Both the position numbers and the translations under genes were made by a program. Below, piece by piece: positions 1-8,736 of a DNA stretch of 64,000 nucleotides. The stretch's first letter is position 1. Each line of letters begins with the position of its first letter. The notes under the pieces were generated by a model. The model was not told where the DNA came from and searched no databases. It was given only the letters and a program-made list of their open reading frames with translations. The DNA comes from Paenibacillus lemnae (GTDB lineage Bacteria; Bacillota; Bacilli; Paenibacillales; Paenibacillaceae): assembly GCF_012933385.1 (NCBI RefSeq), contig NZ_JABBPN010000009.1, positions 100,933-164,932 on the forward strand, read 5' to 3'.

Positions 1-2005
1 TGGTATCCAGCACTTCTGCCATATGATCCAAATACAGATTCTCCATATAATGCAGCTCAATATATTGGGAAATAAATGCCGGATTCAGCTTGCTCTTCGA
101 ATCCACGTTTCGCATGGCCATGATCCTGCGCAGCCCCTCCATCAGTGCTTCCCTGACTTGATCCACACTGTAGGCTTCCCTGAGCCGCTGCATCATCTCG
201 GTCTCCATGCGAAACAGTTCATACCGGTTTTCCTCCGAGGTATCTGCCTGCTTCAGCATAACCAAAAACATCGTCTGTGCCATATGTACAAGCTGATGAT
301 GATGAACATGCTTGCCGCTATTCTCTTCAATAACCTCGTTCACAATATCCATCGCTTCATCCTGCTTGCCGGTCATGAGACAGTTGGAGAGCTTCTCGAT
401 CTTCTGCAGCGGGAAATAAATATCCGTTACGAACGAAATTTTTTCCGTATCGATCAAGTGCACGTTACCATTGACATCACGGTATTGAAAGCCATTCCGC
501 ACATCCTGATAAGCCTCCCGGCAGTTGCTGATTTTCGATTCAAACACACGGCTGATGCAGCCCTGCAGTCGGAACGAGCGCAGCCCTGTCTCCTCTGCCT
601 GCCGGATACAATGATCCAGCTTCTTCAGCAGCTTTTTCCGCTCTGCCGGGATATCGACACTGATCAGCAGCAGGAATCTAAGATGCTCTTCATGAAACAC
701 AACAACATGCTCCAGCTCCCCAGTCACCTCGGAGCGCAGCCGTTCCGTAATATCCTCAATGGACCACTCCTGCTGCTCCCTGTTGTCCACAGGAATCAGG
801 TGAATAGCGGCCATCATGAAATATCTGCGCTGAAAAAGATCAGCATAGTGGTTCTGCATCTGCATCTCGTATTCCCTGGAATGCGGAAGCCCGTCGAGCG
901 TCTGAAGGAACACGCCCCTTTGGATCTCTGAATCGACCAGGTGCATCTGGCTCCTTAACGATTCGTTCTCCCTTTGGATCTTCACGATCCCGCTCTGAAT
1001 TTTCACGAAATCGTTGCCTTTCAGATTGGAACCGCCCAGCAGCTGCACAATATTTTTGACCGGCCGGTACAGATAAATGCTGAGCAGCACAGATAGCAGG
1101 ACCGCCAGTACAATTGCTCCGTACATAATCCACTGATTCGCATTCGTGACAGAGCCGATATTTTGAAACTTGTAAGGCAGCTTGTTAATGTAAATAAATC
1201 CGTTGTAATCCGATTTGTAGAAATTGTACTCAAAATTCTCCCGCTTGACCGAGGCTTCGCTGGACGGATTGAAATACACATCATTCAGAATTTCAACCAG
1301 ATCCAGATCCTTCTCTGTGCTGAGTACTAGATTCCGGTTCGCATCGAGCACAATAAGGGAAGCTCCCGGGATCATGCCTTTGAGATCGATGCTGCTCAGC
1401 AGCTTGTTCACATCAATCAGCACCATCAGCTTTTTGTTGGACATTCTCAGCCTGCTGCTGTCCACCGCCACAATCAGTTCTTTCTTTACGGTAGAATCAA
1501 TCTCCGAGTACGTGTCAGCTGGAAAAACTGTAAAATCATGTTCTGACCGGATAAAGTTTTGCCAGAACATCGAATTGTACTTGAGATTTGTGTACTTCCG
1601 GTCAAACAAAGCTTCCATACTGCTGCTTCCGTTAGGGGTAATTGCCAGCTTGTAGTCATACGTAATAATGGCATTTTCCACATAATCCATCGTCGACACC
1701 ATGCGGGCCAGGCTGTCTTCCAGCAGCAGAACTTTCTCCATATCCTGCTGTCCGCTGCTGTCTACAATCTGTCCATATGGAAGCGCATGAATGTTGAACA
1801 TCAGATTGTTGATGGACGTGAAGCTGGCGTCAAACGACTGGATGATATTACGAATAACCATCCGGTTGTTTTCCGTCACCTTCTCATAGATACCGGAAAT
1901 CGAGTTTTTGTATACCATATAGTTGAATATAAACATGATGCCGACGACCAGCTGCAGGGCGAAAAAAATCTGTAGAAGGCCTCTGTTCGCGATCAATCGA
2001 TTCAA
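1..2005 (-). CDS. AraC-family regulator with extracellular sensor domain, partial
   Basis: The reading frame is open from its start to the left edge (about 668 codons, no stop), so the C-terminus is missing. An N-terminal membrane segment (about residues 10-29) and a second near residues 300-320 (WIMYGAIVLAVLLSVLLS) bracket a likely extracellular sensor region. A cytoplasmic linker follows, then the beginning of an AraC helix-turn-helix domain (ISQYIELHYMENLYLDHMAE) just before the edge. This architecture is typical of Paenibacillus regulators beside LplB/YtcP sugar importers. It lies directly downstream of such an importer on the same strand and probably controls it. I chose the TTG at 2005 because AGAGAGGTGATC sits at good spacing; an in-frame ATG at 2029 and a GTG at 2014 are alternatives. 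Confidence 0.85.
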   Translation of the reverse strand, partial: MNRLIANRGLLQIFFALQLVVGIMFIFNYMVYKNSISGIYEKVTENNRMVIRNIIQSFDASFTSINNLMFNIHALPYGQIVDSSGQQDMEKVLLLEDSLARMVSTMDYVENAIITYDYKLAITPNGSSSMEALFDRKYTNLKYNSMFWQNFIRSEHDFTVFPADTYSEIDSTVKKELIVAVDSSRLRMSNKKLMVLIDVNKLLSSIDLKGMIPGASLIVLDANRNLVLSTEKDLDLVEILNDVYFNPSSEASVKRENFEYNFYKSDYNGFIYINKLPYKFQNIGSVTNANQWIMYGAIVLAVLLSVLLSIYLYRPVKNIVQLLGGSNLKGNDFVKIQSGIVKIQRENESLRSQMHLVDSEIQRGVFLQTLDGLPHSREYEMQMQNHYADLFQRRYFMMAAIHLIPVDNREQQEWSIEDITERLRSEVTGELEHVVVFHEEHLRFLLLISVDIPAERKKLLKKLDHCIRQAEETGLRSFRLQGCISRVFESKISNCREAYQDVRNGFQYRDVNGNVHLIDTEKISFVTDIYFPLQKIEKLSNCLMTGKQDEAMDIVNEVIEENSGKHVHHHQLVHMAQTMFLVMLKQADTSEENRYELFRMETEMMQRLREAYSVDQVREALMEGLRRIMAMRNVDSKSKLNPAFISQYIELHYMENLYLDHMAEVLDT

Positions 2006-2069
2006 ACGGATCACCTCTCTTGATGTCATCCCTTCATAAACACCATGTTATACCCAAGCGGTGCGTACG

Positions 2070-2945
2070 TCACCCTTTTTCGGAGCCAAGCATAACACCT
2101 TTGGCAAAATACTTTTGTGCAAACGGGTAAATGAGCAGCACCGGAATCATCGCCAGCACAATTGTTGCATTTTTCATGGACTGTGGTGCCAGTGCTGATG
2201 CGTCCACGAGATTCGTATTGTTACTGCTTTCCGAGAATATGAGCATATCCCTAAGCACGACCTGAAGCGGATACATGGTGGAGTCGTTCAGATAAATGAG
2301 CGGAATAAAGAAGCTGTTCCAGTGGCCCATGAAATAGAACAAACCGATGGAAGCAAGCGCCGGCTTCGAGAGCGGGATCATAATCTGGAACAGAATGCGG
2401 TATTCTGATGCTCCATCAACCACAGCCGCTTCGCGAAGTCCTTCCGACATATTTTCATAAAAGCTTTTCAGAATGATCAGCTCAAACGTCCAGATGGCAT
2501 TCGGCAGCACAAGCGCCCATACCGTATCGATCATCCCCAGCTCTTGAACGATCAGATAGTTCGGGATGATGCCGGGATTCAAGAACATCGTCAGGATAAT
2601 GGCTACCATAAAGAATCTGCGTCCAAAAAATCCGGCGCGTGACAGCGGATATGCCGCAATCGCGGTGAAGAGCAGGTTGATCGTCGTACCTAGTGCTGTG
2701 TAGTATATAGTGTTCATATAGGCTCGCGGAATTCTAGCATCCTTCAGCACCTGAGCATAGGCATCCAGATTAAACCCTACCGGGAATAAAGCAACTCTTC
2801 CTTGAAGCACGGCCGCGGTATCACTGAAAGATACCGATGTAATATACAGAATCGGATAGATGGTGATAATAGCCAGGCAGGTCAGAATGATCGCATTGAC
2901 AACAGAAAAGAGGGAGATGTTATTCATGCTGAATTTTTTTACCAT
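2070..2945 (-). CDS. Carbohydrate ABC transporter permease, LplC/YtcP type
   Basis: 291-residue inner-membrane permease with about six predicted helices. The ABC-permease cytoplasmic loop is visible as EAAVVDGASEYRILFQIMIP, the site that docks the ATPase. The C-terminal AQKYFAKGVMLGSEKG is typical of the YtcP/LplC group, which imports oligosaccharides or complex sugars. It overlaps the upstream permease by 7 nt, indicating translational coupling. No ATPase gene is nearby, so a shared MsmX-type ATPase is the usual inference for this family. The substrate cannot be told from the sequence. Confidence 0.93.
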   Translation of the reverse strand: MVKKFSMNNISLFSVVNAIILTCLAIITIYPILYITSVSFSDTAAVLQGRVALFPVGFNLDAYAQVLKDARIPRAYMNTIYYTALGTTINLLFTAIAAYPLSRAGFFGRRFFMVAIILTMFLNPGIIPNYLIVQELGMIDTVWALVLPNAIWTFELIILKSFYENMSEGLREAAVVDGASEYRILFQIMIPLSKPALASIGLFYFMGHWNSFFIPLIYLNDSTMYPLQVVLRDMLIFSESSNNTNLVDASALAPQSMKNATIVLAMIPVLLIYPFAQKYFAKGVMLGSEKG

Positions 2946-3901
2946 AGTCCTTTACCTCCCAGCTTTCTGCTCATGTAATTGGAAGACAGCAGAAGCACCA
3001 TAGCTACAAGAGCCTCAAACAGACCTACAGCTGCCGCGTAGCTGTAATTGGCTTCCAGCAATCCTTTCCGGTATACGAATGTAGAGAATACATCTGCCAC
3101 ATCATAGGTCATCGGGTTATAGAGCAGGAGTACTTTCTCGTAGCCGATGCGGAGCAGTGATCCTGTCTTTAGAACAAACATGATGATAATGGTCGGCATC
3201 AAGGACGGAATGGTAATGTTAAAAATCATATGACGCCGTTTCGCACCATCCACCTTGGCGGCTTCATATAGTGAGGGGCTGATGCCCGCAATGGCAGCCA
3301 TGTAGATAATCGCCTCATATCCGGTATGGGTCCAGATATCAGAAGCAATATAGATCGGCCGGAACCAGTTCGGGTCGATCAGGAAGTATTTCCCCTCGAA
3401 GCCGAATACGGCCAGGAGCTGATTGATCATCCCGTTGTTTGGAGACAGGAAGTCAATGACCATACTGCTGATAATAACGACCGAAAGGAAAGACGGCAGA
3501 TAACTGATCGTCTGCACGGATTTTTTAAACCATCTTACCCGCACCTCATTCAGCAGGATCGCCAGTATAATCGGAAACGGGAAAGAAAACACCATAGAGG
3601 AAACCCCCAGGATCAATGTGTTCTTAAACAATTTCCAGAAATCCGGACCGCTGAAGAAATTGATGAAATGCTTTAAACCAACCCAAGGGCTCTCAATAAT
3701 GCCCGTAAAGACACTGTAATCCTTAAAAGCAATAAGCAAACCGTATAGCGGGCCGTAACGGAAGATAAGATAGAACAGGAAGCAAGGAATGAACAAGATC
3801 AGCAGCTGCCTGTCACGCTTCATATGCTGAAATGCGGTCAGCGTACGGCGCGGCGCCGATTTCTTGGGTGGCGTGCCTGCTTCCATGCCGGCCTGTGACA
3901 T
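2939..3901 (-). CDS. Carbohydrate ABC transporter permease, LplB type
   Basis: 320-residue permease with the EAA loop EAAKVDGAKRRHMIFNITIP and the 'LLIAFKDYSVF' segment typical of LplB-like proteins. The start at 3901 is preceded by AAAGGAGGAACCATT, an excellent ribosome binding site. A longer frame from 3961 would begin inside an intercistronic hairpin and is unlikely. It pairs with the downstream permease to form the heterodimeric membrane channel of a sugar importer served by the lipoprotein encoded just upstream. Confidence 0.93.
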   Translation of the reverse strand: MSQAGMEAGTPPKKSAPRRTLTAFQHMKRDRQLLILFIPCFLFYLIFRYGPLYGLLIAFKDYSVFTGIIESPWVGLKHFINFFSGPDFWKLFKNTLILGVSSMVFSFPFPIILAILLNEVRVRWFKKSVQTISYLPSFLSVVIISSMVIDFLSPNNGMINQLLAVFGFEGKYFLIDPNWFRPIYIASDIWTHTGYEAIIYMAAIAGISPSLYEAAKVDGAKRRHMIFNITIPSLMPTIIIMFVLKTGSLLRIGYEKVLLLYNPMTYDVADVFSTFVYRKGLLEANYSYAAAVGLFEALVAMVLLLSSNYMSRKLGGKGLW

Positions 3902-3925
3902 AATGGTTCCTCCTTTAGATATGGA

Positions 3926-3955
3926 GCAGCATCCGGCTGTAAGACCGGATGCTGC
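3926..3955. other. Intercistronic hairpin between solute-binding protein and permease genes
   Basis: Perfect 11-bp inverted repeat GCAGCATCCGG / CCGGATGCTGC with an 8-nt loop, placed after the lipoprotein stop and before the permease RBS. In the direction of transcription no T-run follows, so it is more likely an mRNA-stabilising or partially attenuating stem that lets the binding protein be made in excess, as in many binding-protein operons. The role is inferred. Confidence 0.6.
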
Positions 3956-3985
3956 GTTCATCCTCTTTTTTTAGTTATTCAAATA

Positions 3986-5599
3986 TTATTGCGATGCAGC
4001 GTCATAGCGCTTCTGAGCGGAATTGAATACATCAGCCAGCTTCTCCGCACCCTGGGCTACAGCGTTCTTCTGCCATTCTTCCCATTGAGCATCACCATAG
4101 TTTTTGTTCAGGATATACTTGGAGTTAAACTCGTTCGCCGCTTTCTCCAGGTTGACCTGAAGCTCAGCAATGGTTGCAACTTCTTCATCCGTGAAGTTCA
4201 ATACAGGATCCAGCGGTTCAAAGTTGTTGGCTTCCAAACGCTTGTCTTGAGCTTCCTGCTCCTTCTCAGTAAAGTTGTAATACACACTGCGTCTATCAGA
4301 GTTTACATACATGCCTTGCAGCCACAGGCCATATCTGTCTTCCAGTACGCTGATATCGACCAATGGAACATCGGTCAACTCAGGATATACAGCTTTACCA
4401 TCTTCGATATTAAAAGTTTCACCTTCCACACCCATGGTCACGAGCGTAGCACCAGACGGGCTGGCCAGGTAATCCAGAAGCTTCAGGGCAGCTTCTTTGT
4501 TCTTGCCATTGCTTACGGCAATACTGAAGTCAGGGGTAATCTTCGGCAGTGTTGCACCGTTGCCGGTAGGACCTACCGGCGTACCGTATCTCAGGTCATA
4601 CTCCGGATTGCTGTCCTTGATTTGGTTGTAGAACATATCCAGACGTCCGATCCAGTCCCAAGTCACAAATGCTTTGTTGCTTGTGGTCATCTTCGCAGTC
4701 CAGCTGTCATTGGTATCCGTCAGGAATTCCGGATCCATCAGACCTTCGTTATACAGCTTCTTCATGAAATCCAGCATGTCTTTATGCTCCGGCTGGATGG
4801 AAGCATATTTCCACTGTTTCGCAGACTCATCAAAGTATGTCGGATAGTTAGGACCTCCGATACCCCAGCCGTATGACCAGTCACGGAAGATGTATTCTTT
4901 TGTTTTGGAAGCGTACGGATAGGAGTCTGGGTACTCTTCTTTCAGCTTTTTCAGAGCCTGGTAGAACTCTTCCGTATTAGTCCACTCTTCAATTCCGAGC
5001 TTATCAAAAACGTCTTTCCGGTACAGGAAGCCATGGTTTACGTCACGGTTAATGTTCGCTACCGGCCATGTGTAGATGTTTCCTTTTTCATCGCCATAGG
5101 AAGGAATGACCCAAGGGTTCTCATCTACAAAAAGCCTCTTGAAATTCGGCAGCATGTCGATGTGTTCATTAATGGCTACAACAGCATTCTGCTGGCCAAT
5201 CTTCTTCAATTCACTTGACTTCAGACCGTGGAAAATATCCGGAAGCTTACCGGAAGCCACGATGACTCTCAATTTATCACTGAAAGTTGCAGGGGAATAT
5301 GCTTGGAAATCCACCGTGATACCTGTACGCTTCTCAATTTCTTTAGCGATCAGGGAATCATTTAGATTTGTTTTCTCACTGGCTACCATAAAAGTAACGG
5401 TTGTCGGCTCATCGACAAGTGGAAGTGTCAGCCCGCCGGTATCACCATATTGATTCGGATCTGCCGGTGCTTCTGCCGCCTTATCCGGCTCAGCCGGTTT
5501 TGGTGCAGGATCTGCAGTCTTACCGTCTCCTCCGCAAGCTGCGAGCAGTGTTGTGAACAATGTTAAAACAAGTGCCATACTGAACCACTTTTTTGACAT
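3986..5599 (-). CDS. Extracellular solute-binding lipoprotein of sugar ABC importer
   Basis: 537-residue precursor. The signal peptide ends in a lipobox (LLAAC, Cys22), so it is lipid-anchored outside the membrane. Next come a linker rich in Pro, Ala and acidic residues and a family-1-like solute-binding fold (LplA type), with typical phrases such as 'KLPDIFHG', 'NEGLMDPEF' and 'GVEGETF'. It captures the sugar and delivers it to the two permeases downstream. The start at 5599 follows ACAGGAGGAACAAAC; an upstream in-frame ATG at 5617 lacks such a site. First gene of its operon, with a promoter about 240 nt upstream that contains a cre-like site. Confidence 0.93.
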   Translation of the reverse strand: MSKKWFSMALVLTLFTTLLAACGGDGKTADPAPKPAEPDKAAEAPADPNQYGDTGGLTLPLVDEPTTVTFMVASEKTNLNDSLIAKEIEKRTGITVDFQAYSPATFSDKLRVIVASGKLPDIFHGLKSSELKKIGQQNAVVAINEHIDMLPNFKRLFVDENPWVIPSYGDEKGNIYTWPVANINRDVNHGFLYRKDVFDKLGIEEWTNTEEFYQALKKLKEEYPDSYPYASKTKEYIFRDWSYGWGIGGPNYPTYFDESAKQWKYASIQPEHKDMLDFMKKLYNEGLMDPEFLTDTNDSWTAKMTTSNKAFVTWDWIGRLDMFYNQIKDSNPEYDLRYGTPVGPTGNGATLPKITPDFSIAVSNGKNKEAALKLLDYLASPSGATLVTMGVEGETFNIEDGKAVYPELTDVPLVDISVLEDRYGLWLQGMYVNSDRRSVYYNFTEKEQEAQDKRLEANNFEPLDPVLNFTDEEVATIAELQVNLEKAANEFNSKYILNKNYGDAQWEEWQKNAVAQGAEKLADVFNSAQKRYDAASQ

Positions 5600-5835
5600 G
5601 TTTGTTCCTCCTGTCATCTTCTTTAGAATAGTTATGTTTGAAACAACCTTTGAGTAACCCCCGTCAATACTTCACTTCACTGCTTCGTCATGTCCCGATC
5701 TGTTTTAATAAAGAAAGGGATGTATGTTTTTGACTCCTCCTTTCGGCCATCCTGCATCATCAAATGATGAGGCGAAAATGGTGAATTCCAGTTTCTGATG
5801 ATGACCTGTGAAATTCATTTTCTCTACCCACCCCC

Positions 5836-5864
5836 ATAATAAAAACGCTTTCACAGAAGGTAAA
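5836..5864 (-). promoter_or_regulatory. Sigma-A-like promoter with embedded cre-like (CcpA) site
   Basis: On the minus strand TTTACC (5859-5864) and TATTAT (5836-5841) are separated by exactly 17 bp. The spacer and -10 overlap TGAAAGCGTTTTTA (5840-5853), which matches the cre consensus TGWAANCGNTNWCA at all but one fixed position. A CcpA dimer there would block RNA polymerase, so catabolite repression of the ABC operon is the inference. The predicted leader to the lipoprotein start is about 230 nt. Confidence 0.55.
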
Positions 5865-5916
5865 GAGCCGTATTTCATCCGCCTGTCTTTTTGAAGGGTG
5901 TTTAATATGTAAATCA

Positions 5917-5946
5917 CAAAAAACGTTGGTATATCAACGTTTTTTG
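5917..5946. other. Perfect 12-bp-arm palindrome between two leftward operons
   Basis: CAAAAAACGTTG, then a 6-nt loop GTATAT, then CAACGTTTTTTG. The arms are perfectly complementary and each ends in an A- or T-run, so the hairpin would look like a bidirectional terminator. However, a separate terminator already follows the operon ending at 6119, and this palindrome lies just upstream of the cre-bearing promoter. It could equally be an operator. Confidence 0.5.
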
Positions 5947-6079
5947 AGTGTAGAAAATGCTAAAGTGGTAGAAATACAAAAAATTCATTCCTCATTTTTC
6001 AGTGAAATTCTCTTTCTCAAACTCCTCTATTCTTGTACACTCTCTCATCAAGTTTACCTGGCCGTGGAAGGTTCTAAAT

Positions 6080-6111
6080 AAAAAAAACGGGACAGATTTC
6101 CGTCGCCGTCC
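6080..6111 (-). terminator. Intrinsic terminator of the oxidoreductase/serine-dehydratase operon
   Basis: On the minus strand the stem GGACGG / CTGTCC (one G-U pair, 10-nt loop) is followed by CG and a run of eight T, starting 8 nt after the stop of the Gfo/Idh gene. Confidence 0.65.
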
Positions 6112-6118
6112 TTTTTAG

Positions 6119-7021
6119 TTACAAAGAGATAGGATTACCTTTATCCCGGCTTTCTTCGGCGGCCTCCAGAAAACGGATGACCTCTATCGAATGAGCGAGC
6201 GGAAGTGACGGATTTCCGGTCCGGAACATCAGCATGACTCTTTCCAGCAGATCTGCGTAGAAGGGTTTGCCGGAGGATTGAACATCTACATATGCCGTTG
6301 CTCCCTTGCGGTGAATCATGGCCCCAAAACCGTCATTGCCGCTGCGGTTTCCCCGCACGGTTCCGATCCGTCCGTCCTGCCAGATTCCAGTGATGAGTTC
6401 GTGATCCTTCGTGGAGGCGGCATACACCTCCAGACAACCCGGTCCCATAATGGTAAACAGCATTTCAGCAGCATGAATGCCGTACCAGAAATAATGGGAC
6501 TGTGTGCTTTGCACCTCCATCGGTCCGTACACATCTGCCCCTATTACCGGGACTTCCACTTGCTGTTCCAGCTCCCGGGTCAGACTCAGCGCATAACGGA
6601 GAGACGAGGCACTCATGACGGGTATGCAGTATTGCTCTGCCGTCCTGCGAACTTCTTCCGCTTCTGCCGATGAGATGGTAAGCGGCTTGTCAATAAATAC
6701 CGGATTGCCGTAAGGGGCTATTCTGCGCAGCAGCTCCAGGTGTGTCCGGCCGTCTCCAGACAGCAGCATCAGCGCATCACATTGTTCGGCCACCCCCTCT
6801 GGCGTATCCATGATCTGAACGCCGAACCCGTCCCGGACCTGTGCAGTGAAGCCTTCTACCCGCGAAATGCAGAGCGGAAAGTCCGGAGAGCCGCCTGGAT
6901 AGGCGGCGGTGACGACAGCTCCCGGCACATGAAACTCCTGCTCCTCATCATGCAGAAGCTTGGTGAAAGCAACACAGTGCGAAGTATCCAGGCCGATCAG
7001 GCCAATCCTGATCCTGCTCAT
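6119..7021 (-). CDS. Gfo/Idh/MocA-family NAD(P)-dependent oxidoreductase
   Basis: 300 residues. The N-terminal Rossmann fold starts with RIGLIGLDTSH, and the 'FIDKPLTISSAEAEEV' segment carries the family's EKP-like lysine as DKP. The C-terminal alpha/beta domain contains the 'HYFWYGIHAAEM' stretch, whose GxHxxE-like residues are typical of the catalytic region. Such enzymes oxidise or reduce sugars, inositols or related cyclic substrates. It is the last gene of a leftward operon, overlaps the serine-dehydratase alpha gene by 4 nt, and is followed by a terminator. Substrate unknown; shorter than many relatives (about 330-380). Confidence 0.88.
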   Translation of the reverse strand: MSRIRIGLIGLDTSHCVAFTKLLHDEEQEFHVPGAVVTAAYPGGSPDFPLCISRVEGFTAQVRDGFGVQIMDTPEGVAEQCDALMLLSGDGRTHLELLRRIAPYGNPVFIDKPLTISSAEAEEVRRTAEQYCIPVMSASSLRYALSLTRELEQQVEVPVIGADVYGPMEVQSTQSHYFWYGIHAAEMLFTIMGPGCLEVYAASTKDHELITGIWQDGRIGTVRGNRSGNDGFGAMIHRKGATAYVDVQSSGKPFYADLLERVMLMFRTGNPSLPLAHSIEVIRFLEAAEESRDKGNPISL

Positions 7022-7926
7022 TGATTGCCATCCTTTTTCGGCTTCTTGCTGCCTTTGCCATAGAGGTCTTTTAAAATTTTCTTTCCGGTTGGTGTCTGGG
7101 CAAGACCGCCCTTGGCGGTCTCCCGATGTTTGGCAGGCATTGCCGTCCCAACCTCCAGCATGACCTCGACCACTTCATCAGACGGAATAGCGCTCCGAAC
7201 GCCGGCCAGCGCCATATCGGCCGCTGCAAGCGCGGTAACCGCCCCGAATCCGTTGCGGACAATACAGGGGATTTCCACTAATCCGCCAACCGGATCGCAG
7301 ATCAGGCCCAGTGAATTTTTGAGCGCCAGGCCTACCGCATGCACCGCCTGCTCCGGTGTGCCGCCGCGCAGCTCGGTCAGTGCCCCGGCAGCCATGCCGA
7401 TGGCAGACCCTACCTCTGCCTGGCAGCCCCCTTCTGCGCCTGAGATAAATGAATTGTTGGCAATGACGTAGCCGATCGCCCCAGCAGCGAACAGCCCCAT
7501 GACCAGATGATCGTCATCCCATTGGAACCGCTCCTGGGAGCTGACGAACACGCCGGGAATGATACCGCAGGATCCCGCGGTCGGTGTCGCTACAATGCGT
7601 CCCATCGAGGCATTCACCTCCGAGACGGACAGCGCATAAGCAAGAGCCGTACACGCCTCGGCCCCCAGGGAAGTCACGCCGCTCCCCATATAATCCGTGA
7701 CGCGTACGGCATCTCCGCCGGTCAACCCGCTGCGTGAAGGCACAGGTTCATGAATTCCGCGGTGGACCGCTTCTTTCATAATGTTGTAATAGTCCGCCAT
7801 TAGACGGAATGTTTCTTCTTCACTTTTGCCGGTTTCTTTTGCCTGTTCCGACAGCATGAGCTGACCAATGGTAACTCCGTCTTCACGGCATATGTCCACA
7901 AGCTGTGCGAGTGTCTGAAATTTCAT
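7018..7926 (-). CDS. sdaAA: L-serine ammonia-lyase, iron-sulfur-dependent, alpha subunit
   Basis: 302 residues. Cysteines expected to ligate the [4Fe-4S] cluster are visible in TAGSCGIIPG, GGCQAEVGSA and ICDPVGG, all signature stretches of the alpha subunit. With the beta subunit encoded upstream it dehydrates and deaminates L-serine to pyruvate and ammonia in the cytoplasm. Only 4 nt separate it from sdaAB and it overlaps the next gene by 4 nt, so it is part of a tightly packed operon. Its presence in a carbohydrate-type operon is unusual; either serine is a pathway product or the enzyme acts on a related 3-hydroxy-amino acid. Confidence 0.95.
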   Translation of the reverse strand: MKFQTLAQLVDICREDGVTIGQLMLSEQAKETGKSEEETFRLMADYYNIMKEAVHRGIHEPVPSRSGLTGGDAVRVTDYMGSGVTSLGAEACTALAYALSVSEVNASMGRIVATPTAGSCGIIPGVFVSSQERFQWDDDHLVMGLFAAGAIGYVIANNSFISGAEGGCQAEVGSAIGMAAGALTELRGGTPEQAVHAVGLALKNSLGLICDPVGGLVEIPCIVRNGFGAVTALAAADMALAGVRSAIPSDEVVEVMLEVGTAMPAKHRETAKGGLAQTPTGKKILKDLYGKGSKKPKKDGNQ

Positions 7927-7930
7927 GCAT

Positions 7931-8611
7931 TTACGCCTCCTCTGATGTCAGATCGGCAAAAACAACACGATGAACGTAAGACAAGCTGCGAATAACATCC
8001 ATCCGCTCCTCCGGTACCGCTTCATCGGTTTCGACCACCGTGACGGCCTCTCCGCCGCGCCCCTTTCGGTCCACATCCATGTAACCGATATTTACGCCGC
8101 CCTCACCCAGTATTCTTGAAATGTGAGCGACCATTCCGGGCGTATCCTTGTGAAATACAATCAGCACCGGGTAGTTCATCGTAAATTTGACGTCAAATCC
8201 GTTAATGCCAAGCAGTTCTACGTTTCCTCCGCCGATGGATGCACCGAGGATGATATCTTCCCGGCCGCCATGCTTTTTCAGCTTCAGCATCACGGTATTC
8301 GGGTGATAGGCTGCATTCTGGGCGGTCTTGAATTTCAGCCTCATCCCCGCTTCTTCCGCAAGGGCCATCGAGCTGCGGATCCGGATATCATCGGTGGCGT
8401 AGTCCATCAATCCGCCGACAACCGCCAGATCGGTGCCATGGCCCCGGTACGTTTCCGCGAAAGAGCCGTAGAACACGATCTCTGCCTGATCGGGAAACGC
8501 TCCAAAAATGCGCCGCGCCGCCCTGCCGATACGCACAGCCCCCGCAGTATGGGAACTGGACGGGCCGACCATGCTGGGTCCAATAATGGAAAACACATCT
8601 TTAAAACGCAC
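7931..8611 (-). CDS. sdaAB: L-serine ammonia-lyase, iron-sulfur-dependent, beta subunit
   Basis: 226 residues. The N-terminal beta domain carries 'IIGPSMVGPSSSHTAGAVRI', the family hallmark. A C-terminal ACT domain (about residues 150-224, 'KDTPGMVAHISRILGEGGVN') is probably the regulatory serine-binding unit. The GTG at 8611 is chosen over the longer frame to 8665 because CAAAGGAGGGAAACGCC precedes it and the family normally starts with M/V-[KR]-F-K-D-V-F. A gap of about 125 nt separates it from the upstream aldolase gene; no gene was seen in it. Confidence 0.94.
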   Translation of the reverse strand: MRFKDVFSIIGPSMVGPSSSHTAGAVRIGRAARRIFGAFPDQAEIVFYGSFAETYRGHGTDLAVVGGLMDYATDDIRIRSSMALAEEAGMRLKFKTAQNAAYHPNTVMLKLKKHGGREDIILGASIGGGNVELLGINGFDVKFTMNYPVLIVFHKDTPGMVAHISRILGEGGVNIGYMDVDRKGRGGEAVTVVETDEAVPEERMDVIRSLSYVHRVVFADLTSEEA

Positions 8612-8736
8612 GGCGTTTCCCTCCTTTGTGTTAAACCGGATGACCTGCTGGCAAAGACCACGCATGAACCAGACTGGACGTTATCTTCGTGCAGGCTCAT
8701 CCCGCTTGGTTATTCTATTCTTTGATATATTTTAAG

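Noticed and set aside
23..931. 302-residue plus-strand frame
   Set aside because: Complement of the AraC-sensor gene, which is open for its whole length to the window edge and has a plausible start.
5705..5917. 70-residue frame on the minus strand
   Set aside because: It overlaps the predicted promoter and cre-like site, has no RBS and no recognisable protein features.
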